DNA of 64,000 nucleotides from Anastrepha obliqua (taxonomy: Eukaryota > Arthropoda > Insecta > Diptera > Tephritidae), in NCBI RefSeq assembly GCF_027943255.1, contig NC_072896.1, forward strand, positions 41,194,501 to 41,258,500. The letters run 5' to 3'. The translations under genes and the position numbers were made by a program. Under the pieces are notes generated by a model, which saw nothing but the letters and a program-made list of their open reading frames with translations, was not told where the DNA came from and did not search any database. Below are positions 34,570 through 45,391 of the stretch, piece after piece; position 1 is the first letter of the stretch, and each line of letters starts with the position of its first letter.

Positions 34570-36103
34570 CTGTTCATATAAAAATGCCGATTTCACAAAT
34601 TTCGAAACTGCGGGAGATTTTCGTGGTCACGTCGGAATCGATAATAGCATTTTTACGACGTTGCCAGTCGAGATTTCCGAAGTCGTTTCTTTTTCGTGCT
34701 AACCGGCGCCAATTGGACACACCAAGTGAAGCCAAGTCCTTCTCCACCTGATCTTTCCAACGCAGAGGAGGCCATCCTCTTCCTCTGCTACCACCAGCTG
34801 GTTCCGCATCGAATATTTTCAAAGCCGGAGCATTGTATCCATTCGGACGACATGACCGAGCCAACGTAGCCGCTGGATCTTTATTCTCTGCGCTATGTTT
34901 ATGTCGTCGTAAAGCTCATACAGCTCCATCGTTCCATCGCCTGCGATATTCGCCGTTGCCAACGTGCAAAGGTCCAAAAATCTTACACAGAATCTTTCTC
35001 TCAAACACTCCAAGCGTCGCTTCATCGGATGTTGTCATCGTCCAAGCTTCTGCGCAATACGTTAGCACGGGCATGATGAGAGCCTTGTAGAGTGTTAGTT
35101 TTGTTCGTCGAGAGAGGACTTTACTACTCAGTTGCCTACCTGAAGTTGTTATCGGTGTTAATGCAGGTTCCTAAATAAACGAAGTCTTTTACAACCTCGA
35201 AATCATAACTGTCAACAGTGACGTTGGTGCCAATACGCAAGTGCGCCGACTGTTTGTTTGAAGACAGGAGGTACTTCGTTTTGTCCTCGTTCACCACCAG
35301 ACCCATTCGCTTTGCCTCTTTATCTAGTTTGGAGAAGGCAGAACTAACAGCGCGGTTGTTAAGGTCTATGATGTCCATATCATCGAAATACGCCAACAAT
35401 TGTACGCTCTTATAAAATATTGTGCCTGAGCGATTAAATTCTTCGGCTCGTACGATGCTCTCCAACATCAGGTTAAAGAAGTCACACGACAGCGAGTCAC
35501 CCTGTCTGAAAACTCGTTTGGTATCAAACGGCTCGGAGAGGTCCTTCCCAATTCTGACGGCGCTGCTGGTGTTGTGCAACGTTATCTTGCAAAGCCGTAT
35601 TAGTTTTGTGGGGATACCAAATTCAGACATCGAGGCATACAGATAACTCCTTTTTGTACTGTCGAATGCAGCTTTGAAATCGACGAAAAGATGGTGTGTG
35701 TCGATTCTCCTTTTGTGGGTCTTTTCCAAGATTTGGCGTATTGTGTATATTTGGTCGATGGTAAACTTTCTCTGTGACATGCGTAGGTATCACTATTTAG
35801 CAGGTTCGAGAAGTGTTCCCTCCATAATTTAAGCATGCTCTGGACGTCAGTCACCAGTTCGCCGTCTTTGTTCTTACAGGAAAACGCCCTGGTCTTGAAA
35901 TCTTCTGTAAGCCGCTGAACTTTCTGGTAGAATTTTCGGCCGTTGTTCCTATTGTCCAGCATCTCAAGCCCCTCGCACTCACGTATTTCGGCCTCTCGTT
36001 TCTTCTGTCGGAAAATACGCTTTGGCTTTGGCTTATGCGCTCGTATTATAGATGGGCTAACTCGAGTTAGATTGTAGTAATGTAGAAATAACTGGGGAGC
36101 CAA
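34570..36103 (-). pseudogene. Degraded non-LTR retrotransposon (RT and tail)
   Basis: Minus strand, from 36103 down: 'QKKREAEIRECEGLEMLDNR', 'YQKVQRLTEDFKTRAFSCKN', 'LKLWREHFSNLLN' (start of RT). A deletion of the finger region follows, then 'FTIDQIYTIRQILEKTHKRR', 'THHLFVDFKAAFDS', 'GVRQGDSLSC'-like text, 'LLAYFDDMDII' (the catalytic YADD is changed to YFDD), 'NEDKTKYLLSSNKQ' and 'FEVVKDFVYLGT'. After shifts come 'TKLTLYKALIMPVL' and the tail 'GGSRGRGWPPLRWKDQVEKD'. The same family left pieces at 3990-4320 and 54225-54460. It lies just upstream of the first visible crc exon and was presumably inserted into its upstream region. Dead. Confidence 0.9.
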
Positions 36104-36405
36104 CGCACACTACAACAAAGATTGTCGTATTACAAAACCACATTCGATAATTCAAAACAAACCTAATACAAATTCAATTGCGTATAATAAATAAATAAAA
36201 ATATTACTTACTACGTAAAAGTTTGATTGTGACTTGGCGTTAAAGGAGACTAACGAATCTGACTGGCTCAGAGAGTAAGATTTTTTAAGTCACTGTTAAA
36301 TATTTCTGAGTTTGGCAGTTAGTCGTACATATGTATATAATATTTATGAATCCATTTATTGCTTAAAAATAATGTATTTTGTGTATTTTTTCTTTTCTTC
36401 TCCAG

Positions 36406-36687
36406 AGCCACCATGGCTTCCTTCACACCAACAACAGCGTTTTTAGGACAGGATTCCTCCAAATCACAATTTTTCAGACCATCTTCAGCATATTTTATAA
36501 CAAGTCGAAAATATGAAAGCAACTTCGAAAATGACAGCGGATACAAACAATTCAGCAATGGAGTCGCTAACTTTGCCCCCGGATCTGTATTGGGACGGCA
36601 AAACGGAGCCGATATCTCCGCTGCCCATCGAGTTATTTTCTATGACTGAACCAGCTGGTTTTTGGCTAAATGATGACATTGAAAATG
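36406..36687 (+). CDS. crc: crc (ATF4 homologue), exon with long-isoform start
   Basis: The exon begins after the acceptor TTTTCTTCTCCAG (36393-36405) and ends ...GAAAATG|GTAAAT. The crc coding part is 36513-36687: MKATSKMTADTNNSAMESLT..., then 'LPPDLYWDGKTEPISPLPIE' and 'GFWLNDDIENG', an acidic, proline-containing activation region. An in-frame TAA precedes the first ATG, so the start is in this exon; a later ATG at 36558 is an alternative. It exits in phase 1 and joins the next exon cleanly. crc/ATF4 drives the amino-acid and ER stress response and, in flies, moulting and metabolic genes. The leader part of this exon carries an overlapping upstream frame (36413-36649). Earlier leader exons were not identified. 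The gene assignment comes from the bZIP exon; this exon's membership is inferred from phase and order. Confidence 0.85.
36413..36649 (+). promoter_or_regulatory. Upstream ORF overlapping the crc start (uORF2-like)
   Basis: AGCCACCATGG gives a near-perfect initiation context 100 bases before the crc ATG and starts a 78-codon frame (MASFTPTTAFLGQDSS... to VIFYD) ending at TGA 36647-36649, 137 bases inside the crc frame but in another register. In vertebrate ATF4 and reported fly crc mRNAs, an upstream frame overlapping the main start represses translation normally and is bypassed when eIF2 is phosphorylated. Position, strength of start and overlap all match that design. The short first uORF would lie in an upstream leader exon not located here. 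Confidence 0.8.
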
Positions 36688-36753
36688 GTAAATGCACACT
36701 GTAAAATATTTTTTAAGTCATCTAGTCTATAATCATATCTGTACTTCACACAG

Positions 36754-36852
36754 GGATTATATTGGTCAGTGACGACGATTTTGAGCTAAAACCCGGTATG
36801 GAACTTCTTAATGGTGATGATTTCGTATTTGAGTTTTCTGATCTTAAGGAAG
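36754..36852 (+). CDS. crc: crc exon 2 (long isoform)
   Basis: Acceptor CTTCACACAG at 36753, donor GAAG|GTATGT. It reads (G)IILVSDDDFELKPGMELLNG then 'DDFVFEFSDLKE', enters and leaves in phase 1, and is open only in the crc register. The acidic and aromatic composition suits a transactivation domain. Splicing to 62438 completes the codon GAG and continues 'WPDNKLPLLD'. The following intron is 25,585 bp and full of transposons. The exon is skipped if transcription begins at the 48659 exon. Confidence 0.85.
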
Positions 36853-36904
36853 GTATGTGAATTTATTGATTGTATATAAACTTGACCAAGTATCACTAAA
36901 ATTT

Positions 36905-37000
36905 TTGTTGTAAGAGCATAAAATATTCACCATAAAGTTTTATGGATTGCCGCTGGAGTGACAATTCTTAGCTAGATATAAATACGGGTCGTTTCTGACT
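36905..37000 (+). repeat. Dispersed repeat family B, copy in crc intron
   Basis: 'TTTTTGTTGTAAGAGCATAA', 'GCCGCTGGAGTGACAATTCT' and 'TAGATATAAATACGGGTCGTT' follow the family B order (compare 14108-14230); the terminal 'AACCGACTGTCGTGG' is lost. Confidence 0.6.
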
Positions 37001-37299
37001 CTCATGAGAGCGAAGCTAGAAGCACAGTTCTTTCAAACAGTATTTTTGTTTGACAGCTGTCAATAATCAATGACGTCTCTTTTGTTATTTAGAAAGAGGG
37101 TAAGACTACATTTCGCAAAATTGTGAATATTTTCGGTCATATAATCCTCCGGCGCTATTCATAAAAAAGTTAAGAAATGTTTCGTCGACTTTATAAAATA
37201 CATAAAAACATCAGTGCACTTTCGTTCCGGCTGTTTTGTTAAAAATATAATTGCTGTTAAGAGAAAATATGAAGACGATTAAAACTTTATGGTATGGAT

Positions 37300-37560
37300 A
37301 TTGACAACTCGTCATTTCAACAAGACGGTCAAACATCTAACGAAACTATCAATTTGTTGTAATTTAAACTCCTGGAAATATTTTACGGGATGAGGCAGCA
37401 AGTTGGCCACCAAGACCGTCCGAATTGACTCTTCTGTGGGTTCATCTGAAAGATAGAGTTTACGTATATAAACCAGGAACAACTGAAGTCCTGAAAGAAG
37501 AACATTCGGCGCGAAATTGCGAAGATAGAGCTTAAATTATGCATATGTAAATGTCTTAAA
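37300..37560 (+). pseudogene. DD41D-type mariner fragment
   Basis: 'DIDNSSFQQDGQTSNETINL' carries the second catalytic D. 'ASWPPRPSELTLLWVHLKDR' carries the third block with its D lost, followed by 'VYKPGTTEVLKEE'. Shortened between the two blocks. Dead. Confidence 0.65.
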
Positions 37561-37849
37561 CAATTTTTCCAAAATAATAAGCATACTGCGTGGATATTTG
37601 GAAAATAGCTGTTATTGCTCTACTCCATATATATTTTAATAGATATATAATGTTTTCCTATTTGAACAGAAATTTGATTCATTGAGTTACCCAACCAAAC
37701 AATTAAAAATACAAAAAATGTTCGTTTCCACGGTAGTTGGGTTTAAGTTACTGCAGCGACCCGTATTAATATCACTCCTGGTTAATAAGGAGAAAGTTTA
37801 ATTTAAACCTATATTTTACATACTTTGATATACGAAAAAAATTAAGACA

Positions 37850-37990
37850 GTATTCGCTCATGTTGCTTCGTTGCCGTCTGATTGGTGTGTGAATACGTGA
37901 GAAATGAGCGGGCAAAATTCTGTTGCCGAGTACCGGTGACGTGGCAACCGAAGTTGCTCGTGAAATTTCGAATTTCAACATAGCAGATTG
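37850..37990. repeat. Dispersed repeat family C, partial copy
   Basis: 'TTGCTTCGTTGCCGTCTG', 'GTGAATACGTGAGAAATGAG', 'CGGGCAAAATTCTGTTGCCG' and 'GTGGCAACCGAAGTTGCTC' match the family, same sense as 59720-60000. Confidence 0.65.
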
Positions 37991-37994
37991 GCCA

Positions 37995-38745
37995 AACCTT
38001 ATAATCTAGCATGCTTGAGAGCCAATGACTTTAGGGAATGAAGTAACAGAAAATATCAGATAGCACAAACAATTAACGAATCGCATGACAAGCAGGAAAT
38101 ATACGTTTATCCCCAAAGGCTGATTAAAATTACCCTCTATATCGCCGCATGATGGAAATGTTAATGCGAAGGCTGAGGGTGTGCTGAAAGAGGCTAGTTT
38201 AGTAATTCCTACCAAATTTGGAGATAATGACCACTATTAAATTCAGTAATTTTCCATTTTTCTCATTATATTATGACTTCTTTGGCAAACAGCAAATCTC
38301 ATTTTTTAAAAAATGGAAAAGATCGCAAGAATAATTTTCCCACACCCTTATAGGATTTACTATTATGTTTTAAGCTTAAAAATTGATGTGTGTATTTACA
38401 GTTTGGTCCAGACTGTATATTTCTTACCAAGGAACAAGAGTACGGCTAAGGCGTGGAAAACTTTTATCCATATTTGCATGCAGATTAGTTATTAAATCAA
38501 GTACCGCTTCACCACTGATTTGAGGTGATCGTATCTTAGACGCAGCTCCTCCTAGTCAGTCCCTTTTCCTTTTCGCGTTGGTGTAGCACATATAACATTT
38601 TCGCTAATTTAAAATTCTACGCCCAGTAGTCCGAGAGTGAAGCTTCACTTAGTACTCTCCAGTTAAAAATTTACTACCGGAGAACCAGCCAGAGTTAGAT
38701 TAATCACTTGCTGCCTCAAAAACATAACAAACGTTGATTAGTGAC
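37995..38745. other. No gene seen
   Basis: AT-rich crc intron sequence; no repeat recognised. Confidence 0.4.
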
Positions 38746-38750
38746 CACGT

Positions 38751-39130
38751 TCAGTATACTAAATCCAGTATACGTGATGTAATTGAAAAACGGACCTTCT
38801 GCTTTATCGAATTTGCTGCTGTTCCAGTATTTATTCTGGGCAGTATAAACGCAGCATGGGTCGCTGTTTCAGAATTCGCAATATTCCATGGCTTGATATC
38901 TTCCATGTAGGCGGCGACTATAATATGTATATGCGCAGAAAAAAATAAAAAGTTTCCTTTCATTCTTTCTTTAAAATTCCGCTTCATAGTAACCAAATTT
39001 TGATAGCAAAATTGTACAATTTTAGTTACTATGGAATGAGAGGAATTTATAAGGTCCCACTCAGCTTTCGTCAAACAAGATGGTGGCTCCGCATAATCCA
39101 ATTTTAGACGGCTCGTTGATTCGAACTATA
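38751..39130 (-). pseudogene. Possible hAT transposase fragment
   Basis: The 116-codon minus-strand frame begins 'MDYAEPPSCLTKAEWDLINS', followed by 'IVTKIVQF'. 'LT..EW.LI' followed by a helical stretch is seen in the central part of hAT transposases. No catalytic or dimerisation motif follows, and the rest of the frame is not convincing. It could equally be chance. Confidence 0.3.
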
Positions 39131-39249
39131 TTATATCTGCTTTGAATAGCAGCGTTCAATATTGAAATAGGAAGTCGTGAATCGGTTCCTTCTTCTCTTC
39201 ACCTTCTGTGTTGAGAATATATAGGTATATAACATCTGAGCGCAAGAAT

Positions 39250-39560
39250 GATAGATTACCAGGTTTGACCTTCAGCTATGGTGAAAAACTAAATTGAGCG
39301 AGTAAATTCGGTTGGCGTGCCACCGGATACTCGGCAACACAATTCTGCCCGCTCATTTCACTCATATTGACACACTCGTCCAATCAGTCGTTTTTCAGAC
39401 GGCAGCGATGTAACAAAAGTAGGCGATGTGTTGATTTTTTTTGCATATCACAATCTCATTTTTTTGTCATAAACAATGTCATGACCCCGGTTACGTCAGC
39501 CCATCAGCAGATTCTTTCAAATTCGTTGAGAGCTGGTAAAAGGTCTGATATTGCCTATTC
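39250..39560. repeat. Dispersed repeat family C, long copy
   Basis: 'GATAGATTACCAGGTTTGAC', 'TCAGCTATGGTGAAAAACTA', 'CACCGGATACTCGGCAACAC', 'GCCCGCTCATTTCACTCATA', 'CAGACGGCAGCGATGTAAC' and 'TTACGTCAGCCCATCAGCAG'. Same sense as 52680-52990, which shares the first block. Confidence 0.7.
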
Positions 39561-39997
39561 ATCTGAAATCTTTTCTTCATGATTTCAACATTATATTCGT
39601 AGATCACAGTTCCTAGTGATGATTTCTATAAATATTGTCTTTGAAGTTTGGTGTTACTTCGTTTAGTTCATGAAGAATTTGTTACCTCAAAAATAGGCGG
39701 TTGTGTTCTGCCAACCATCTTCAATATCGTTATGTTTGGAAATCCAGCTTAGTGACTGTTTTTTACAACCCATGATTTCATTACCTTCAATTATATTGTG
39801 ACTACTTTTGTGCCATTTTTAGTGCGAATTTTAGCTGGATGGCTTAGATGAAATCATAAGTTTGTTAGAGAGTTAGGTTTATATGATTGCTATAAGGGTG
39901 ACGTTGAGATGATTGTGTAAAGAAGTCGTCTAAAAATATAAATGTAGAAAAAAAGTGTAGGAACATGTGGATTGAAACAAAACGTATGTTTGAACAG

Positions 39998-40162
39998 TGT
40001 TTTGCCGAGCTCCTCTTCCTATTTGTGGTGTGCGTTTTGATATTGGAAGGACTTAAAGCTTTAAGCCGACTACGAACGGCAAAATAGGTGTTATGAGGAT
40101 CTTTTTCTTGGCAGAAATATACTCGAGGTTTGCCATTGCCTCCCGAGGGGCGACAGCTATTG
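39998..40162 (-). repeat. tRNA-derived SINE, 3' half only
   Basis: Starts 'TTTTGCCGAGCTCCTCTTCC' (plus-strand view), includes 'CCGACTACGAACGGCAAAAT', 'GGTTTGCCATTGCCTCCCGA' and 'GGGGCGACAGCTATT'. The tRNA-like head is missing, a typical 5' truncation. Confidence 0.75.
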
Positions 40163-40458
40163 TTCGAACAGTAACTACTGGATATTATGGATGGCATTCC
40201 AGTCATGGTGATCAGCAGGCGGCAAAATGTATTACAAGTTTGGGAGCTAAGTTGGCTTAATATTTAGACATAGCTGAGTAGAAGGCAATGATATGATTCG
40301 CCTCATCATTCTCTGTGTTATGATCCTTACCACAGATGCTCCCTCGATTGCCGATCCACCTATGGACTGGATACCTTTGTAATTTTGCTAGTCAGTGTTG
40401 TCACCGAGCGTTTGTTAAGCCAGGAGAGGCCCGTTTCAGATTTTCACACAACCTTTAA

Positions 40459-40775
40459 CCGCTTCGGTACGGCGCGCATTGGCCACGAAATTTTGCCCAC
40501 AGCCGGCACTCACCATTCGCATGTTACTTCGTGCATCGACAGTGAATCCGTTTTGCTCTTTTACAGATCTGTGGCGAGAAAAGCTTTGAAGCACTGAAAA
40601 CTTATTTTACATTACAGGAGAAGATTACTTGTAATGTAAATAAAGAGAGCGTATGTTTTTTTACGATATTTCTAAATGTTGGCAATTTTATTTACATAAA
40701 TTAAAAATTAGAAAAATTAGACTGTGCGTGTTCATTTGTGGCCGTCGACTATAGTCGACACTCGTACCGAAGTGG
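40459..40775. mobile_element. TTAA-flanked 317 bp element
   Basis: TTAA at 40455-40458 and 40776-40779. The ends CCGCTTCGGTACG and the complement CCACTTCGGTACG match in 12 of 13 positions. It contains a TCGACTATAGTCGA palindrome near the right end. No coding capacity beyond a spurious 70-codon frame. Confidence 0.72.
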
Positions 40776-40804
40776 TTAAACATTTTGTTATTTCGTGAAA
40801 TTTA

Positions 40805-41075
40805 GGGTTTGTTCGAGGCACGTAATAAAAGCGGCAATACTGCTGCATTGATTATAATTTGCAACACTGTTGCAATTGCTCAACTGATACTTTTCTGATG
40901 TTTGGCAAACAAAAAATTTTGGATGCCGATTTATTTGTATTCGCGCGCAACATTTGCCGAATTTTTGATACTTCGAACGTGATGCTTTTGACAATGTTGC
41001 CAGAATTTTACATCAAACGTGATACTTACACAAATCATGCAACACTGCGGTTGTGATTGAAGCTCGAACAAGCCC
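40805..41075. mobile_element. Short inverted-repeat element
   Basis: GGGTTTGTTCGAGGC at the left and the complement GGGCTTGTTCGAGCT at the right bound ~270 bp of non-coding DNA. The flanks share ATTTA/AATTTA only partly, so the target duplication is uncertain. A related end motif occurs at 33250. Confidence 0.5.
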
Positions 41076-41079
41076 ATAA

Positions 41080-43500
41080 TTTAGTCGCGTATCGAATTTT
41101 TTTTTTTAGCAAGGAAAACCCAATTAAAGCAACTCAAGGTTGCATACCTACCCATACAGTTGTTTACGAAGTTTGTGTGATCTGGTATCCCTATATTAGT
41201 TTAATAGTTAAATATTCCTAAGCGACAGAAATGGCATTCAAACATTTTCTTACTTATTTCGATCGCACCATTAGATAGCTTAAAGTACGTTCACATATGC
41301 AGTGATGTGCAATAAATTCATAAACATTAATCTAATCGTTCACATATGGCAGATTAGCTGCAAAATTGACGATCAGCTGTCAAGACTGCCTTCATAGAAA
41401 TTGGTTTGGTGGAATATTTTAGTGTTTCTGGTTTGTTTATTTATTATTAACGCTATGAGGAAAATACAAGGAGAAACAATAGTTAATTTAATTGCGCAAT
41501 TTGCAGGTAGCAACAGTTGGAGGAAATCCGTAAACGACGTGTACCGAAGTTGCAAAAAATTATGGCAGCAATACGCATGCGAAGTTGGATATTACATTTT
41601 ATAATAAGCAATATTAGGCTAAAGCAACTATGGCATACGCTTTTTTCTGTAATATAATCGCATAATTATCAATAGGTATCTTAACGAAAATTTTAGTAGA
41701 ATTATGACTACAAACCTCTTTTCCTTATCGGCGTTCAATTTAATTTAGTTTTTACTTGAGAAATTGTGTATGGCTATGACGCTTTTTAATTGGGGCTAAT
41801 GGAGAGACTTTCCCAATAATCTTTCCATCTAACTTCGAACCATCCGTGAACAGATTCCCTGGAAAATGTTACACAAATAGTTTGTGTTCTTTTGCGACCG
41901 AGCTATTTTGGTATATAGTACTATTATATGGTACATTTAATTTTAACAAACAAGTTTACATTTGAAATTTGTTGAATTTTTTTGTTTGTTTATCAGTTAT
42001 GCTTGGTTAAGTTATGTATTGTAAAGGTGTTGGTTGAAATAACCTATATGAAAGCATATACACATGTATGCATATCGACGGTGTGATATGAAAACAAATT
42101 ATAAATAAGTAAATGAATTCGTTTTCGTCGGATACCAATCACATTCGGGCTTGTATGACCAGTTCGAACACAGGTTTCAAATTCAACTTTGTTTTTCGTA
42201 ATAATGTCTGTACTGCGCCTGCCTTACTTGTCTCGCCATAATACAGATATCAGCATGTTTACTGAATTATATCAGTGCTGCTTAAGACCAGATTGAAGAG
42301 CAAACAGTATTGCCCAAATAAATATTTATTAATTAAAAAAAAAATTTTATTTGAATTTTTTTATGTAGTCACAAAGCCCAAAGCCTGATATTTTTACATA
42401 TTTTACCTTGTTTTCTTTTACTCACGTTCTGAAACTGACAACCTTTAAAAATTTTAATACTTTGTGAACTATAATTTAGTCACGCATCGAAATTTTTTAA
42501 CACACAGCGAATGCTAATTCTCGTCCGCATATGAAATGATGCTTTGAATTAAACCAGGGAATTGGTATTTAGAAAGAGGGCGAAAAAAGACTTTTAGGAG
42601 GCTGAAAAAAGAATGAATTCTTGAAGCTGCTTTACCTATAAAAAGTAGAAAATTCTAATAAAAAAATATGATGCTCAAGTTAAAAATAGTATTCCATATG
42701 ACTACATACATACACATAATCAGGTATTTTTAATTCGGTTTCGGTTTTAATTCGGATTTTGAAAACATGCACGAGCAATAAACAACTCGAAAGTTTCAGA
42801 CATCATAAAACTTAGCCAAAGTTATTGTCTCTGGTGCAGTTTTGGTGCGTTTTCAGCTCATGGAAACATAATTTTTAAATGCTTTTAATGTTATTAATTT
42901 TACTTTTTCCAAGCTGCAGTTCAAGAAAATCCAATTACGACATTTCAATCGAAACTGTATTCCAACTGGGCAATGATCCCATGGACCAGTATTCTCTTAA
43001 ATATTGTTTTTTTATACAACTGCTCGTACAAGTCTACGTACATACATATGTATATAATATTTTAATAATATAATACATTGTACGTTAATACGTATTTTCG
43101 CATCTGTTCAGTATACTTTGAAAAAATACATGAGCCCACTGATCGCTGTTACATGGTAAATGTAAGCACATATATACATATATACGAATACATACAAATG
43201 TATGTATGTATATGTATATAATAGATACGTTCATAAGAGTTTATTTCTGTTGATAATGCAAACGCTATCAATAAACACCCAGTGTTGTGATCTGACGAGT
43301 GGTCTTTTAAAAGAAAAATCTCTGTAAATATACCACCCAACAAACATTCAAGTTTACTTTCACTGCAGTTCAATTTGAGGTTATGGGAGATAGAGCTAGT
43401 TCCTAATTTGAATTGATTTCCCAATGTGATTGTACAACATTCTTGTGCAGTGTTCATATGGGAAATCCATTTTGATTCTGTCATTAGAGTTTTATTTAAA
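41080..43500. other. crc intron, no gene seen
   Basis: AT-rich intron sequence with GTATGTATGTATATG-type simple repeats (43199-43220). The 67-codon frame at 41401-41604 begins with a hydrophobic stretch but has no recognisable domain or splice context, and I do not call it. Confidence 0.4.
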
Positions 43501-43504
43501 AAAT

Positions 43505-43700
43505 TTAATACATTTAGCGCTGTTTTCTCAACTAACCTCTAACTTTACAGGCCAGTTTATCGTGGTGGTAAACGGATTTTCGTTCCATATTTTAATTTTG
43601 TAGCTACATTTTATTTTCTTCTTCTCATTTGCAATTTGTTTACAAACAGCAAATCACCGTTAGTCAATTTGAGTACAAATTGCAATTTTCAAATTTTAGA
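43505..43700 (+). repeat. Dispersed repeat family E, copy 1
   Basis: 'GCTGTTTTCTCAACTAACC', 'TCTAACTTTACAGGCCAG', 'TTTACAAACAGCAAATC' and 'GTTAGTCAATTTGAG' recur in the same order at 52995-53200. Function and class unknown. Confidence 0.6.
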
Positions 43701-43799
43701 AGTAGTTTTTGTTTTTGTTCTCGGGACAGCTAGCAAGTACAGCATTCAACCAACATTAAGTCCACTGTATTGCACTGGGGTTTTAATTCTTGTGGTACC

Positions 43800-44480
43800 A
43801 AGGAGCCAAGACTTCTTAACACAGCAGTGCCAAAGACGTCTCCCGGGACCCATGTTAGCATCAGGATATTATGTCTGCCGACATAGTTCAGCCTGCATTA
43901 ACAGAACTCAACAACCCTTGAAGTAGTTGGAGGGCTGTCTAAGGTCATAAGCGCAGCTTAGCTATCGCTGCAGACACATACAGATCTGCCTCTCCACATG
44001 TTTGCCACAACAGAGTTCATTGCTTCTAGAATAGCATATACCTTCGCTTGAGACACAGATTAGTACACTCCAAGAGCAAAGTGAGCATCCGTGAAAATGC
44101 GAAAACAGTGTTTGTCAGACTCATTTTCAGAGTTTGATAACAATTGAACCTCTGGCAGCACCACACTATATCTCTAAGAGCATCTAATGCCGGGCCTGGG
44201 GTGAAAGCCAAATTCTTTCAGTAAATTTTCCGCCTTGTGGACAAGTTTCATAATATCTGCAACAGAAGTATTCTTGATTTCATTCGGATCTCGATGAAAG
44301 ATCTGCAGTCTTGTGTTTGTAAAGGCAATACAGTTGCACAAGATTTACTCTGTGGTTTCATGATCCTCTAGACAGAGTCTAAACTCTGTCTCATTCCCAA
44401 TGTGAATTTTTGGCAGATGGTAATTTAAGTAATAGTGACCTGTCAGAAAATCAATTATTTGCCTTATGTCTACTTTACGC
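43800..44480 (-). pseudogene. LINE fragments, RNase H and C-terminal tail
   Basis: Minus strand from 44480: 'LTGHYYLNYHLPKIHIGNET', 'FRLCLEDHETTE' and 'ILCNC' form the zinc-knuckle tail of a jockey/I-type element. Below 44210 come 'FTDAHFALGVY', 'AILEAMNSVVANMWRG', 'VCVCSDS' and 'LTWVPGDVFGTAVL', an RNase H domain. The tail normally lies after the RNase H, so the order here is reversed: either two separate insertions or a rearrangement. Stops throughout. Confidence 0.65.
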
Positions 44481-44681
44481 ATATCATGCAGTTCTCTATA
44501 GTAGGAAAAAGGTGTTATAAGCCCTGAAGCATGAATTTAGCTTCTTTCCATTTGAAACCACAGTATGGTTCCGGACCGTGAAAATCTGCTGTACTCGTGC
44601 GTTGCCGTAGAAAATTTTGCTGAGAAAAGGAAAGTAGACAATTATTATAGCGCTTAGTGAAGTGTGCGCTGTTTGCAAGAT

Positions 44682-44907
44682 GGCGCAAAATTAATCATCC
44701 AGTTTTGTTTTTGAATAACTTTTTTAGTTAATAAAAAAAATGGTTTTGAGTGATGGAAATCTTTTTTAGACCTTCATGCATTCCATTACTTGTGTGCTTG
44801 TATACTGCAGCTGCTAGTTCACAAGTGTCAAATATGATTGACGTGCGACGCTATTTGCAAAAATTATAAATTTTCCGATAGGGTGATTAATTTTGGGCCA
44901 CCTTGTG
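44682..44907. mobile_element. Repeat family D, short inverted-repeat element
   Basis: AGATGGCGCAAAATTAATCA at the left and the complement AAGGTGGCCCAAAATTAATC at the right bound ~226 bp. A second copy in inverted orientation lies at 53968-54170 ('CCTATCGGA', 'ATATTTGACACTTGTG' and 'GTTTTTGAA' blocks shared). Non-autonomous; superfamily not determined. Confidence 0.7.
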
Positions 44908-45061
44908 TAAGGTGTGTAAGGTGAGCAAACGGTTCATGAACCACATGCAATAGAGTTTAATTATTTGATTTTTTTTCACACTTCACTCATAAATGTATCT
45001 CACTTTTTGACGTTGCTATTTGAATCTATATTTTTATATTATAAGTAAAATAAATAAATTA

Positions 45062-45362
45062 TTGGCGCGTACACTTTTATTAGGTGTTTGCCTGAGCTCC
45101 TCCTCCGATTTGTGGTGTTCGCCTTGATGTTTTTCCAGAAATGGAGAGACCTACAGTTTTAAGCCGACTCCGAACAGCAAATGGTTTTTATGAAGAGCTT
45201 TTTCATGGCAGAAATACACTCGGAGATTTGTCTTTGCCTGCCGAGGGGCTGCCGCTATTCGAAAAAACATGTTCTATTATTTACTGATCATGCATGGAGA
45301 CTCGAACCTACGCACTCCCGAATGGTAGTCACGCACTAACCCGTTCGGCAACGGCGACCGCC
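45062..45362 (-). repeat. tRNA-derived SINE, full length
   Basis: Minus strand: head GTTGCCGAACGGGTTAGTGC, B box GGTTCGAGTCTC (complement, about 45297-45308), body and tail ending ...GTACGCGCCAAT at 45062. About 300 bp, agreeing in length with 50063-50365. Confidence 0.88.
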
Positions 45363-45391
45363 TTTCATATTATATTCTCGTACCATATCGG

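Noticed and set aside
38751..39101. 116-codon minus-strand frame as a host gene
   Set aside because: Only a faint hAT-like start and no conserved domain; kept only as a low-confidence relic.
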